Below are positions 30,371 to 41,938 of a DNA stretch of 64,000 nucleotides, piece by piece. The position numbers were made by a program, and so were the translations under genes. Within the stretch, counting starts at the first letter, position 1. Each line of letters begins with the position of its first letter. The DNA comes from Dendrolimus kikuchii (taxonomy: Eukaryota; Arthropoda; Insecta; Lepidoptera; Lasiocampidae): assembly GCA_019925095.2 (NCBI GenBank), contig CM034411.1, positions 2,453,001 through 2,517,000 on the forward strand, written 5' to 3'. The notes beneath the pieces are model-generated. The model worked only from the letters and a program-made list of their open reading frames with translations, searched no databases and was not told where the DNA came from.

Positions 30371-30852
30371 AAATATATACCTTAGTTAATTTTAAAAAAT
30401 TGAAAGAATAGACTCCTGAAGTGATCACATTCAGGTCATGATCTGATGAGTGCATCTCGGGGAAATAGAAAGAGCAATCCTCGAATATTATACCCGTAGG
30501 CACGTACAGGATGTTTAATTTTTTAAACATGAAACTTAATTTCGTAATTTTTCCGCACACATTGTTATTTTCGAATTTGATGCGGAGGCAGAAGATGTTT
30601 CACAAATCTATTTAAATACTACATTAAAGGATGAAAAAAACAAAGACATTAAAACTCAAATACATTATGTAGCAGATCACGGGTGGGGTATAAATACACG
30701 GCACATTTATTTATTATGAACAAATCCGATTTTTTTTTAATATAGGTTAGAAGGCTAAAGTGGGTGTGAAGCGAAGCGGAGCACCTTCTTTAGCCTTCGT
30801 GGTTATTTTTTTTTATAACCACCCTTAACAAATTTTATATCTTAAGTAATAA
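30371..30852. other. Reverse family H fragment and unassigned DNA
   Basis: 30400-30470 contains 'gactcctgaagtgatcacat' and 'gatctgatgagtgcatctcg', H-like. 30750-30830 has 'ggctaaagtgggtgtgaagc' and 'ttctttagccttcgtggtta', a small inverted repeat. Confidence 0.4.
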
Positions 30853-31232
30853 ATATGCGAGATGCGAGCACTGCGCAAAATCTGCGGAGTGACGCTCGCG
30901 GACCGCGTTCGTAATACCGAAGTAAGAAAGTGAGTTGGTCTGAAAGAGAGTGTCGGGGTGAAGGTAAGGAAAGGAATGCTCCGGTGGTTCGGGCATGTGG
31001 AAAGAATGACTAAACAGATATACAATGTAAAAGTGGATGGATGCAGAAGTCGTGGAAGGCCACGACACACCTTCCATGATCAAATTGATAGTGTACTAGC
31101 AGAAGGTATGTCAGGAGCCTTAAGAACAGACGAGCGTGCATGACAAGAGTTATTAATGTCAAAGAAGCGAGTGAGGTGTGTAAGAATAAGCCTGAATGAC
31201 GCTCTGTTGTTCGTGCCTACCCCGCAAGGGAA
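30853..31232 (+). mobile_element. Family B copy lacking its 3' tail
   Basis: Runs from 'cgagatgcgagcactgcgca' to 'ccccgcaaggga', then joins unrelated DNA including a J fragment on the minus strand (31265-31310). The TATG tail is missing. Confidence 0.8.
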
Positions 31233-31702
31233 TATCTATATGTATATCTATACCGCACCCGTAGATCACTGCCAACGGGGAGCGTGCCCAGAAGGCTGGC
31301 AGCATTTCGTAACTTTTCCGATTTTGGAAAATTTAATGTTTTCCATAAAGAAAATATATAGCATCTATTTTTGCCAAAATGACTACAGAACCCCAAAATT
31401 AGTCTAAGTGATATTTACCAAGCCAGAATTCGAACCCACACCATCGAAATAAATCACTCAAAGAAGTAATTTAAATCTCATTTTCCATAATAATTATTTT
31501 AGACACCGTCTCAAAGCCTTAACTAAGCGGTTAACCTTGTCGGTTAATTTTCAGAAGTTAATTATTATACGTAATTAACATTACTGGTATTTTGTTTGTT
31601 TTTCTATTTATTCATTATATGGCTATTATTTTGGTTTAAACTGTTGAAGTTTTAATACACTGACGTCGTTATGTCGTTGTTTTTCTATACTTAGGTAAAT
31701 CT

Positions 31703-31887
31703 AAATAATAAAAGTACGTTTTAACGGTTTTAAGCGCGGTATTATATTTGATTTTTATTTTTCCGACATTTCGGCCACTTTCCAGTGGCCGTGATCACGA
31801 AAAGTGAAAAAGTGGCCGAAACGTCGGAAAAACAAAAATCAAACAAGTTACCGCGCTTAAAACCGTTAAAACGTAGTTTTATTATGT
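31703..31887. repeat. Fold-back element ('cgtttcggccac' family)
   Basis: Arms of ~80 bp starting TACGTTTTAACGGTTTTAAG around 'cagtggccgtgatcacg'. A half copy lies at 53.18-53.24 kb. The arms differ at several sites. Confidence 0.85.
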
Positions 31888-31909
31888 ATACAACATATTA
31901 TGCGTTTAA

Positions 31910-32275
31910 ATATGTAAAAGAAATCAGGAGGATTAATGTCTGTTTGTCTGTTTGTTAGAGCATCAAGAGAAAACTACTGAACGGATGTATTTGAAACTCG
32001 ACATAGTGCTAGCTTATATCCCGGGGCGTAACTTAGGATACTTGTTATCCCGGTAAATAACGTGGTTTCCGTGGAATAGACGAAAATAACGAAAAAGATG
32101 GCGCTGCGATCGCATCTTTTTTTGGAAACTACTCAACGTATATGAATGAAACTCGACATAGTGCTGGCTTATAACCCGAGTTACAACTTAGGATACATTC
32201 TATCCCAATATATGGTGTCGTTTCCATAGAATAGACAAATTAGCTAAATAGATGGCACAGCAGTCGCGCTTTTAA
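31910..32275 (+). repeat. Helitron-like duplicated unit (family F)
   Basis: 'gaaactcgacatagtgct' with 'taacttaggata' occurs twice (about 31995 and 32150), followed by 'gtgtcgtttccatagaatag'-type sequence. Boundaries unclear. Confidence 0.45.
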
Positions 32276-32900
32276 ACCGACTTCAAAAAAGAGGTGGTTC
32301 TCAAGGCGTCTGTATGTTTTTTTGTATGTTCGTTACTCGATTTCTACGTTAATTGTGAACCGATTTTTTTTTTAATCGCAAGGTTATACTCCCGAATTGG
32401 TCCCATTGTCACCATGTCAGGATCTGATGAGTGGATTCCAAGTAATTAGGGAAACTCACGAAAATTGTTTACTAACTTCTTCGTAACACGATATATCCGT
32501 CAATTGTAAACCGATTTTCAATTTTTTTCTTTACACGTAAATGTATACTCCCGAGAGAGTCCCATGGTCACCAAGTTAGGACGTGATGAGTGGATCAGAT
32601 CCCAGGGACATCGAGAAAAACCATTATTAAAGAACGCCGTGCGCCTAAATTCTTGGAAATAAGATTGTATACGTGTGTAGGTATTACATTTTCTACAGGC
32701 GCTTAATTTCTATATGCATATTACGCGATTCCTCCGTCAATTATAGATCGATTTTGAATTGTTTTTCTTTGCTTGTAAGTATATACTCCTGAGGTGGTTC
32801 CATGGTTATCAACTCAGGATCTGATCAGTTGATCAGAGAAATCTAGAGTAACCCTTATTAAAAAACGCCGAGAGCCTACATTTTCCCACAAAAAGCTTAT
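32276..32900 (+). repeat. Family H array, three degenerate units
   Basis: Starts 'aaaccgacttcaaaaaagag'. The unit 'atactccc(g)aa.tggtccca ... ggatctgatgagtgga' recurs near 32380, 32540 and 32780. Family termini 'aaaccgacttc' also bound the fold-back at 34.9-35.8 kb. Confidence 0.6.
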
Positions 32901-32989
32901 TTGTAATATGCGTGCCAAAAATGTAAATGTATTTTTATCATCTACCATTTCTATTATTTATCCAGAATTTAGATAGATATCTATCGATG

Positions 32990-33217
32990 CCAGGTGGTAG
33001 GGCATTTACCCGACTGGATGACTACCACCCCTGGTCTAAAGTATGTCGCCATACCAACCTTGAGTTGTGTTCCGGCATTAGCGACCAGGTTCCAGTTTCC
33101 CTTAAGAGAGCGGCAGCGCATTTGTAGAAACTTTGGTATTGCAAATGTCCACAGGCGATGGTAACCGCTTTCCACCAAGTGGGCCGTCTGCCTGTCTGCT
33201 GATCTCCTGCAGTAAAA
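32990..33217 (+). mobile_element. Family A, 5'-truncated at 'gccaggtgg'
   Basis: Starts 'gccaggtggtagggcat' and ends 'ctcctgcagtaaaaaaa'. Confidence 0.85.
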
Positions 33218-33227
33218 AAATCAATCT

Positions 33228-33300
33228 AAATTCTATGCTTTGGTGGACAATGAAGCTGTTGTCTATCTAGACAACATTGTCCACCAAAGCATAGATAAAC
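33228..33300. repeat. Perfect-arm hairpin at the end of family U
   Basis: CTATGCTTTGGTGGACAATG pairs with CATTGTCCACCAAAGCATAG around a 30-bp loop. Other U copies have only one arm, so the second is an added inverted copy. Confidence 0.85.
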
Positions 33301-33490
33301 AGAAATAGAAAATGACAAGAGATAGTACAACGGGCGGCCTCATCGCTAAAAAGCGCTCTCTTCCAGGCAACCCTTGGCAGGGATTAATACATTTTTAATA
33401 ATAACGGTGGTGCAGTTTATAAATAATTATAAATTGTAAGTATACACAATACATATGTATACACACACACACGTATATATTTTTGGCAAT
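33300..33490 (-). repeat. Family U, LINE 3' UTR-like, reverse
   Basis: Reverse of 37567-37800: 'gcggcctcatcgctaaaaag', 'ggcaacccttggcag', 'gtatacacaatacatatg'. Confidence 0.65.
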
Positions 33491-33499
33491 ACAAACATC

Positions 33500-34199
33500 T
33501 GTTACGAGTTGCAGGACTCGAATTAAAATGCCGTTGGATTTATTATAGAACTAGCTTCTGTCCGCGACTTCGTTCACGTGGAATAGTTTTAAAAAAAGTA
33601 GGTTAAAAAACACCCCCCCGATTTTGAAACATTCTTCATTGATGCTCCGCTCCTAGTGGTCTTAGCGTGATGATATATACCCTATAGCCTTCCGCAATAA
33701 ATGGGCTATCTAACACTGAAAGAATTTTTTAAATCAGACCAGTAGTTCCTGAGATTAGCGCGTTCAAACAAACAAACTCTTCAGCTTTATATATTAGTAT
33801 AACATAAGATATAAGATGTATTAGAACTATACAAACACGTATAACACAGGTACAAATATAACTGTACACAACCAGTCCTAACGTAATGCACGATTCAATG
33901 ACACGCGCAAAGTCCATCACTAACGTCTTGCTTCTCTGCTGCCGATCTCTCCATTGGGGCATTGCTTTATACTTCACAAATACATGTCTCTCGGACGCGT
34001 GGACTGAATTTCTCAGAATCACACCTGGCTAATGACTACCATGAAATATTACAATACACAATACACAATGGGCTGTTTTTCTAATTACAAATTTTAAACA
34101 CAAAGTAAACAAAAGAAGTCCAAATGCCAAAAAGGTAATAAAGTGTGCTTTTATGGTATGCAGGTGTGAATCTACTTTTGTCAGCACCTCGGTCGTAAC
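33500..34199 (-). mobile_element. LTR copy (same family as 54622-55045), split by a Helitron
   Basis: TGTTACGAG at 33500 and GTAACA at 34199 are the termini of the family. 33500-33550 plus 33818-34199 match the solo LTR at 54.6 kb in reverse ('gccgttgga', 'cgcgcaaagtccatc', 'acacctggctaatgactacc'). Flanks do not show a TSD. No internal coding. Confidence 0.65.
33551..33817 (-). mobile_element. Family D Helitron nested in an LTR
   Basis: CTAG at 33551, TCTTATATC on the minus strand at 33817, flanks A and T. 'cgacttcgttcacgtgg' at the 3' side, 'cttcagctttatatattag' at the 5' side. Confidence 0.8.
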
Positions 34200-34258
34200 A
34201 TTACATACATAATTATATATATATAACAGTATTACAAATGATTATATAAAATAGAGAA

Positions 34259-34430
34259 GTGACGCTTCTGAACTAGATTTTTAAAACACTGTAAGGATTT
34301 GGCTTGTATTATAGCAATAGGTAGTTCATTCCAAAGACGCACAGCCCGGACGACAAAAGAATTATTGTAAAAACATTTTACCAATTTACCACTTCGTAGT
34401 TCAAAGTTAATTTTTTTACGACTATGGTAG
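34259..34430 (-). pseudogene. LINE C-terminal remnant
   Basis: Reverse counterpart of 36670-36800; minus strand reads 'NSFVVRAVRLWNELPIAI'-like in pieces ('VRAVRLWNELPIAI'). Confidence 0.55.
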
Positions 34431-34436
34431 ATTTTT

Positions 34437-34684
34437 TATTTTTTAAATAATCGGCAGACAAACACACATATTGTATATCCCGAAATTAAGCAAACGCTTT
34501 TGTTATGGGTAATATACAACGTACTACTCTGGGGCCGATCCCAGACACCCAGACCATAGTAATAGTAAATAACGGAGAAAATACGTTTCCGAAGTTTACT
34601 ATACCAGGAATCGAACCCGAAGCCTCTGCGTTGCAGCGAGGTAGGCCGGCAATGGCTTAGCCCGCTCTACCACAGAGGCCGTCA
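34437..34684 (-). mobile_element. tRNA-derived SINE (second type)
   Basis: Minus strand: 'ctctgtggtagagcgggc' (box A region), 'GGTTCGATTCC' box B, then 'ggtctgggtgtctgggatcg'. About 245 bp. Confidence 0.85.
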
Positions 34685-34885
34685 GTTCGCAATCCATTTC
34701 TCTACCTATACTTTAGAGTCAACAGCGTGAAGAAGTCGGATGCGTTGCGAAAAGCGGTTCTCGTATTGAACTTTCTTTATAATAGACATCAACGCGTTAT
34801 ACAATTTCTAATAACTAAAGACTAATTTGATTTTCTGATTCTACGTGTATTTTCATTGTGGATTATGTAAATAAAAAATTAAAAA

Positions 34886-35785
34886 AACCGACTTCAAAGC
34901 TATTATTATTAATATATATTATCGTATAGACGTATGGAAGCGAGAGTTGGGTATGGAAGAGAGAACATGAAAGTAGAGTAAACGCGGTCGAGATGCGAGC
35001 ACTGCGCAAAATCTGCGGAGTGACGGTCGCGGACCGCGTTCGTAATACCGAAGTAAGAGAGAGAGTTGGTCTGAAAGAGAGTGTCATGATGAAAGAATGA
35101 CTAAATAGATATACAATGCAAAACTGGATGGATGCAGAAGTCGTGGAAGGCCACGACACACCTTCCATGATCAAATTGATCGTGTACTAAGAGGAGGTGA
35201 TGTCAGGAGCCTTAAGAACAGACGAGTGTGCATGACAAGAGTTATGAATGTCCAAGAAGCAAGTGAGGTGTGTAAGAATAAGCCTGATTGGCGCTCTGTT
35301 GTACGTGCCTACCCCGCAAGGGAACTGGCGTGAAGTTATGTATGTATGTATGTATATATTATCTAAAACATCTTAAAGTCGGTGTTTAGTAATTTTCAAA
35401 AAAATATAGTAATTTTTATGTTTTACTTTGCACGGACTTCAAGATGTTTTAGATAATATATATTAATAATAATAGCTTTAGAATAGTCGGTTTTTTTAAA
35501 CGAAATTTTTTAATTTTTTTTTTACTTTTTAGTGTCTAGCTATGTATGGGTAGACCTACGAGAGGTGCCGCGCTCCTAAAAAAATATAGGTCCCAAGAAA
35601 TGGGAACCAAAAAAAAATTATCGTAAAATGAAAACTACTAGGTCAAACTATGTCAAATATTTAGGGGACCAAATGGAAGCTATTCCGCGTCGAACAAAAA
35701 AAGAATCATGTAAATCGGATCATAAATCGCGGAGTAATCGGCGAACATACGAATTGAGAACCTCCTCCTTTTTTTGAAGTCGGTT
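34886..35785. mobile_element. Fold-back element bounded by AACCGACTTCAAA, split by B
   Basis: Starts AACCGACTTCAAAG and ends TTTTTGAAGTCGGTT. Inside, the ~60-bp arm 'gctattattattaatatata...acatcttaaagtc' is present in both orientations (34897-34923 plus 35364-35382, and 35430-35490) around a ~50-bp loop. The left arm is cut by a B element. Confidence 0.7.
34924..35352 (+). mobile_element. Family B copy, 11-bp TSD, nested in a fold-back
   Basis: TSD TATATATTATC at 34913-34923 and 35353-35363. Begins 'gtatagacgtatggaagcga' and keeps the TGG lost at 6.69 kb, but has a ~45-bp deletion after 'gagagtgtc'. Confidence 0.92.
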
Positions 35786-36075
35786 AATAAAAATATATGT
35801 TTGTTTGTTTGTCCTCTATACGTTCCTAAGCCATTGATAAGATTGTGACGAACATTTATAAGGGAGCACTGAGGAAGCCCGCGAGGGTTTCTAGACCAAA
35901 AAGTTCTGTAATAAAACTTCAGATAATATAATCACAGATAATTCTTTTAGCCTAAATCCGTCAATATATTATAATTCAAAATAAACTTCTTAAATATAAC
36001 TTTCAAATTCTCACTGTTTTAGTCCAAAAAATATTATTATCAGTCTTATTTCGTTCCAAATTGAACCTGTTTAAT

Positions 36076-36454
36076 ACATACATACATAACTACACGCCAG
36101 TACCCTTGCGGGGTAGGCACGAACAACAGGGCGCCATTTAGGCTTATTATTACACACCTCACTTGCTTCTTGGACATTCATAACTCTTGTCATGCACGCT
36201 CGTCTGTTCTTAAGGCTCCTGACATCACCTTCTGCTAGTACACGATCAATTTGATCATGGAAGGTGTGTCGTGGCCTTCCACGACTTCTGCATCCATCCA
36301 CTTTTGCATTGTATATCTGTTTAGTCATTCTTTCATCATGCATTCTTTCCACATGCCCGAACCACCGGAGCATTCCTTTCCTTACCTTCACCCCGACAAT
36401 CTCTTTCAGACCAACTCTCTTTCTTAGTTAGGTATTACGAACGCGGTCCGCGAG
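36076..36454 (-). mobile_element. Family B copy, 9-bp TSD
   Basis: TSD CTGTTTAAT at 36067-36075 and 36455-36463. Between 35786 and 36066 I see only Helitron-like debris ('gtttgtttgtttgtcctct'). Confidence 0.88.
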
Positions 36455-36479
36455 CTGTTTAATCATCGGTCTTATTGAC

Positions 36480-36640
36480 TCTTTAATCTGTGCAACGCAA
36501 TGTAAAACTCGTATCTCATTCTCTCGCAGGCCTAGTCCTATAGATTTATGTGTTTATTATTATTATTTATTTAATTAACTCCTTTTAATGTCGCTTTTTT
36601 GTTTCATCGAGTTTCAAGTCAATTTACGCCCCTCAACTAA
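36480..36640 (-). repeat. Reverse copy of part of the Helitron-carried segment
   Basis: 'gcaggcctagtcctatagat' and 'gtttcatcgagtttcaagtc' are the reverse of sequence at 53700-53780 and 60290-60370. Confidence 0.7.
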
Positions 36641-36669
36641 ATACATAATAAACACACCTGTAAATACGT

Positions 36670-36800
36670 CTTGTTTTTACAATAACTCTTTTACCGTCCG
36701 GGCTGTGCGTCTTTGGAATGAGCTATCTATTGCTATAAGACAAGTCAAATCCTTAGTGTTTTAAAAATCAGGTTCAGAAGCATTAATATCGTGTATAATA
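36670..36800 (+). pseudogene. LINE C-terminal remnant
   Basis: Encodes 'NSFTVRAVRLWNELSIAIRQ' then a stop; same block as 34.26-34.43 kb in reverse. Confidence 0.6.
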
Positions 36801-36834
36801 TTTTCTAACAGTGAATTTGGTTTCAAAATCTTCC

Positions 36835-37010
36835 GATTTTGAAACATTTTTCATTGGTGCTCCGCTGCTATTGGTTTTAGCGTCATGATATAAAGCCTAT
36901 TGCCTTCCTCGATAAATGGGCTATCTAACACTGAAAGAATTTTTCAAATCAGATCATTAGTTCCTGAGATTAGCGCGTTCAATCAAACAATATTAGTATA
37001 TTTGGCTACA
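36835..37010 (-). mobile_element. Family D Helitron fragment
   Basis: 'gaaacatttttcattggtgc' to 'gagattagcgcgttc'; CTAG end missing. Confidence 0.65.
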
Positions 37011-37421
37011 ACACTAATACTTACATTTTAAATATCGCGATATCTTTTGAATGAAATGTCCGAATTGAATAATTTAAAAAATTCTAGAAAGGTATTGATT
37101 TCGTCTTGAATATGGAGTAATTTATTTTGATAAGGATTAATACCAAGGTACAAAATAAAGAGTTTTTGAAGCGACGGCGTTTTAATTATTTAAAAAAATA
37201 AAAGAAAACACTTATTGTGAGATAACTACAATAGTTAGACATATGATTACGCTATATTTTTTGTAGACAATTATATGTTCTGCAAAGTGGTAGTACATTG
37301 TTTTGTTCTATAATCAATAGTTTTCGCAGCGCACGCCCTGTAAGGATTTTTTCGGGTCATTTTTTTACACCTTGGGTTACATTATTGGACTTTTAGTAAG
37401 GATCCCTAATTTTTTGAAAAT
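37011..37421. other. No gene recognised
   Basis: AT-rich unassigned sequence between two D fragments. Confidence 0.4.
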
Positions 37422-37565
37422 ATAATATAGCCTATAGCCTTCCTCGATAAATGTACTATTCAACACTGAAAGAATTTTTCAAATCGGACCAGCGGTTCCT
37501 GAGATTAGCGCGTTTAAACAAACAAACAAACAAACAAACTCTTCAGCTTTATAATATTAGTATAC
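37422..37565 (-). mobile_element. Family D Helitron fragment
   Basis: 'agcctatagccttcctcgat' to 'tcttcagctttataatatta', with (CAAA)n expansion near 37520. Confidence 0.65.
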
Positions 37566-37566
37566 A

Positions 37567-37800
37567 TGTTTGTATTGTCATATGTATATATGCGTGTGTG
37601 TGTATACATATGTATTGTGTATACTTATTATTTATAAACTGCACCACCGTTAGTATCAAAAATCTATTAATCTCTGCCAAGGGTTGCCTAGAAGAGATCG
37701 CTTTTTAGCGATAAGGCCGCCCGTTGTACTATCTCTTGTATTTTTCTATTTCGGTTTCTCTATGATTTGGTGTACAATAAAGTGTTGTCTATCTATCAAA
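37567..37800 (+). repeat. Family U, LINE 3' UTR-like
   Basis: 'gggttgcctagaagagatcg', 'ctttttagcgataaggccgc' and 'gtgtacaataaagtgttgtc'. The stem GCGAT/ATCGC and the final AATAAA fit a LINE 3' end. Related pieces: 42300-42480 and 44315-44400. Confidence 0.65.
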
Positions 37801-37978
37801 TCACAACGATTCTAAAGAAGTTATACACTTGAAAACACAACATACAACCAAACAATTTATTACTTTACCTGGCATTGCAACGCAAGCCGGGTGCAGATAG
37901 TAGTTTATAATTTATTTGAATTTTTCAATTGGCCTCGCTTATACACCCTTAAATCAAAATCGCCAAGTGCCTGTCAGT

Positions 37979-38250
37979 TTTATCCGTGTAGGATTGGAGA
38001 AAGAATACTATTTCCTGCGGCATGGCGGCCTGTCGTAAGAGGCGACAAAACAACCCACAGCCAGGTTAGGTATTTTCCCGTCTGAATGGCTACCTGTCTA
38101 GAGTATACCGCCATAACAACGTTGAGTTCTGTTCCGACATTAGTGGCCAGGTTCCAGTCTACGTTTAGAAAGCGGCAGCACATTCGTAGCAGCACCTTTG
38201 GTGTCACAATGTCCATAGGCGATAGTTACCGCTTTCCATCAGGGGGGTAA
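37979..38250 (+). mobile_element. Family A copy, diverged
   Basis: 'ttttatccgtgtaggattgg' to 'gctttccatcagggggg', tail missing. Followed at 38265-38300 by a MITE T-type end ('agaaaccggccatta'). Confidence 0.7.
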
Positions 38251-38300
38251 AATACAAGTAATTTAAAATTCAACCGATATAGAAACCGGCCATTAGTCAT

Positions 38301-38529
38301 AACTAGGCTACAGCTAGTTAGAAGACTTCAGTACAGATATATGAAGACAAAAATCATAGACTACTACGTATATTAATCACTTTAGAAACTCTAGATGCAT
38401 AGACACTCCAGTCGTGTTTCATGTGAAATCATTTTGATTAAAATAAAACATAGATGCGAAGTAGAAAGGGTTAAGACAAGTACAGAAGTAGCGTGAAACG
38501 AGCTACTTTTTTATATAAGGATAGGCCCC
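38301..38529. other. No gene recognised
   Basis: Unassigned. Confidence 0.35.
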
Positions 38530-38880
38530 TTATATAAGGCTGTTACATACATGCCGTGTGGATGTGTGCGTGGAGGTGCGCGGGAGTGGGTTTTTGTTCC
38601 ACTCAGCCGCATTTCAGTGCCGGCTGTCGTAGCGCTCGGACGTCCGCGCTCTCGATACAAAGAAAAAAAAACACAAAATTGTTCAAAATTATATAAATAT
38701 ACAACTCTATAACTTTTGCAGTGTGAGTGTTGTGGTTCGAACAGTGAGAACAAAAGTGTTTTTTTATATTTTTCTTTAGTTTCTTGAAGCTGTCTGAGGT
38801 ATGTTCAAATCGAGACGTTTTAAAACTTGATTTATATGCAGCAATGTAATTTTTGTTCAATTTTGCATATTAATTTCTGT
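38530..38880. other. GC-richer patch of unknown origin
   Basis: 'gccgcatttcagtgccggct' and 'agcgctcggacgtccgcgct' stand out. A TCAGTG initiator-like match is present, but the DPE-like GGACGT is at +23 rather than +28. Could be a promoter or the 5' end of a retroelement; no copy elsewhere in the window. Confidence 0.3.
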
Positions 38881-39928
38881 GTACATTAAGACTGATTTTG
38901 GAATGTCTTATAAGACTTGTATTTTATTCACATCTGTATCATTTGGAAAATGAATCATCGTAGCGCCACGCTGGTGTTAGACGGTTCATTTCTGTCTTTC
39001 AATTTGGAAGAATTAAGTGTTCTATATAAACATAAATTTGAATCATTCAATATTACTAAATATCGTCGTGTCTTTTATCTTCTACACCTTTCAACCAAAT
39101 CGATTCTGTTTGGTTGATCCGTCTAATACGGGCATTACGCAGCGTTAGTTTGGATGAACATTTCATTGGATCATGTAATCCAATTTGGAAGTTAAGCGAT
39201 CATATAATGGAACGATGATAAGCGGGGTTAAAATAGCATGAAATAGTAACTTTCGGAGAAATGTAGTATGTTTTTTTTATGTTTAAGGCTTGGCAACTAG
39301 GCCTTTAAGCCAGGCGCCGTTGTATTGTAGGCTACAATCGACGTCATTCAACGGAGTTCTTGTGAAAACTCGAAAGGCCACATTTGGCTATATAGTTCAC
39401 ATTTCTCGCAAAAACACATAATTACTACTCAAAAACTATCAATATCCTACAACTATTGTTCATTTTAGAGTGATTTTATACATTTTTAGAAAATAAAACT
39501 GCACAGCACAACGTCTCCTTTCAGTTCCCACCAAAAACTCCGTATGTAGTATGAATCTGAAAGTGTTGCCAGATTTAAAATACGTTATTTGACGAAATGA
39601 CGAAGATGTAAAACGCTTTATGACTGAATTATAAAACAGCAGAGTTTGAAAGTTTTTCAACATAATTTTGAAACGCTTCTTCTATGAGTAATAAGCAATA
39701 GTTTTAATTATCTTTACTTACATTAAGAATCTTCAGTTCACAAACCTATAATTATAGGTATATTATATATAATACAAGAGTAATTATGTTAGCATTACTG
39801 CAATATAGCTGCAAGATTTTTTTTAGTTTATATACAACTATCTTCAGCTAACTTAGGAATTTTCAGTTTTCAAAACTGAAAGACTGAATGTAATGTAAAA
39901 ATTATCAAAAATTGGTAAATAACTTAAC
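38881..39928. other. No gene recognised
   Basis: About 1 kb of AT-rich sequence. 39280-39350 ('ggcctttaagccaggcgccg') is locally GC-rich. Frames up to 67 codons lack recognisable features. Confidence 0.4.
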
Positions 39929-39939
39929 ATTTTAATATA

Positions 39940-40138
39940 CCACGACACACCTTCCATGATCAAATTGATCGTGTACTAGCAGAAGGTGATGTCAGGAGCC
40001 TTAAGAACAGACGAGCGTGCATGACAAGAGTTATGAATGTCAAAGAAGCGAGTGAGGTGTGTAAGAATAAGCCTAAATGGCGCTCTGTTGTTCGTGCCTA
40101 CCCCGCAAGGGAACCGGCGTGAAGTTATGTATGTATGT
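39940..40138 (+). mobile_element. Family B copy, 11-bp TSD
   Basis: TSD ATTTTAATATA at 39929-39939 and 40139-40149. Starts at 'ccacgacacaccttcc'. Confidence 0.92.
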
Positions 40139-40149
40139 ATTTTAATATA

Positions 40150-40455
40150 ACAATTATAACTTGGTTATATAGACCTTTAAGTTAAGTCTTTAATGGATTT
40201 ATTTATCAATAGTTAAAAATTATTCTTAGCCAAGTCATAAGTCTTTAACTGACCATCAAAGGCAGCTCTAATCTCATGTTAAAAATGGTTGAATTTGTCC
40301 ACAGATTCATTATTTGCTTTCAAACAATCAATATTTTACAACCATTGTTCAGCTTTAAGTATATTTACCGGGTTTTTTTTAATTGCACGATTTAATACTA
40401 CTCTCTAGGTTTCCCAAAATCACTAATTACTTATTTAAAAAAAAGTACACAAATA
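40150..40455. other. No gene recognised
   Basis: AT-rich, unassigned. Confidence 0.4.
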
Positions 40456-40626
40456 AAAATACATACATACATACATACATAACTTCACGCCAGTTCCCTT
40501 GCGGGGTAGGCACGAACAACAGAGCGCCATTCAGGCTTATTCTTACACACCTCACTTGCCTCTTTGACATTCATAACTCTTGTCATGCACGCTCGTCTGT
40601 TCTTAAGGCTCCTGACATCACCCTCT
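40456..40626 (-). mobile_element. Family B short copy
   Basis: Tail (CATA)n at 40460-40480; 5' side stops at 'gacatcaccctctac', within ~15 bp of the recurrent truncation point. The next ~220 bp are AT-rich without features. Confidence 0.8.
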
Positions 40627-40850
40627 ACTATATTTATATATATATTTATTTTTTATTTCTTGTTTTTACCTTTTTATCTTTTACATCATATTTTATCTTT
40701 TTTGTTTTATCTTTTTATTAGGTAAATATTACAAAGGTCCTTACTTCCAACTAAATCTTATACAGAGTCTTATACTATTGTTCATACAGTTTTATTCTTG
40801 CTAAATTTTATTACATATTTCTTATTTCCTACTTCTTACTTTATATAGTA

Positions 40851-41098
40851 TAATGGAAAGTGGTTACCGTTGCCTATGGACATTAGCCACACCAGAAATG
40901 CTGCCAATGTACTGCAGGCCTTGATGGAGAAACTGGAACCTGACCTCTGATGGCCAGAACACAGCTCCAAATTGTTATGGCGGTATACTATAGACGTATA
41001 GGTGGTAGCCATCCAGTCGGGCAAATTTCCTACCATCTGGTTGTGGGTTGTTTTGTCGCCTCTTACGACAGGCCGCCCGGCCACAGGAAATTGTATTA
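40851..41098 (-). mobile_element. Family A copy, diverged
   Basis: 'gatggaaagtgg'-like start to 'ggccacaggaaattgtatta'; carries 'gacgtataggtggtag' instead of the usual 'accaggggtggtag'. Confidence 0.7.
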
Positions 41099-41182
41099 TA
41101 TTATTATGTCTGCCGATTATTATTATATAAGACAGATAAATAATTTGGTTTTATTATTTTTTTAATAGTAATTTATTTTATA

Positions 41183-41391
41183 CTAGCTGCGCCCGCGGTT
41201 GACGAAAAATCGTTATATTTTGGATAATTCATACTATATTTTTTATAAATTATAGACTATATGTTATTCTCATGTATAAGCTATATTGCTGTAAAGTTTC
41301 ATCAAAATCCATTCAGTAGTTTTAGCGTGAAAGAGTAACAAACATACATTCATTCTTACAAACTTCCGCGTTTATAATATTTATATAGAGA
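41183..41391 (-). mobile_element. Family E Helitron
   Basis: CTAGCTGCGCCCGCGG at the left, TCTCTATATAAATATT on the minus strand at 41391, flanks A and T. A third Helitron type by sequence, 209 bp. Confidence 0.7.
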
Positions 41392-41938
41392 TATAATATC
41401 ATAAAATTGTAAAAGTGTAGTTTTTGATTTCTTAATTTTTTTTTGTGTTTGGCCTGTTTGTTTGTGATTCACGTAGAAACTAATGGGCTGATTTCGATGT
41501 TGTTTTCGCTGATCGATATCAAATTCCTGGACTTATAATCCCGGTGGCATGAAGTATTCTTTTTCCGTTCCCGTGCGGAGAATTTGAAACGATCATTTTG
41601 TATCTACTTTGAAACTTAGGAAATTAAATACATTACCTGCCTACTGCGTTTCGTTTACCAAACTTCAGTTATTTTTGTTAAGCGCAGATGGGTGAGTCAT
41701 GCATGACTTCATAGTATTAAGGTAATACAAAAAGTAAGTTATTTTGATTGTGATTATAGTATTATTATAAACTACTTGTGATTGCAACTTTGTTCGCGTT
41801 GGACCTCGAAAGATAGTAACCTAAAAACGGAGAATTTTGATAAAGTCAAATTTTCTAACTGCCTCTGTGGTTCAGCCGGTCTGTATTTGTGAAGAGACAA
41901 GTAATGTAACAACTATTAACGGTATTTTTACAAATACA
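41392..41938. other. Family P-like piece and a SINE head fragment
   Basis: 41445-41590 resembles family P ('gattcacgtagaaactaatg', 'gggctgatttcgatg'). 41860-41890 ('tgcctctgtggttcagccgg') is the first part of the second SINE type. Nothing else recognised. Confidence 0.4.

Noticed and set aside
38600..38660. Core promoter with initiator and DPE
   Set aside because: The DPE-like GGACGT is at +23 relative to the TCAGTG initiator, not the required +28; kept only as a weak possibility.
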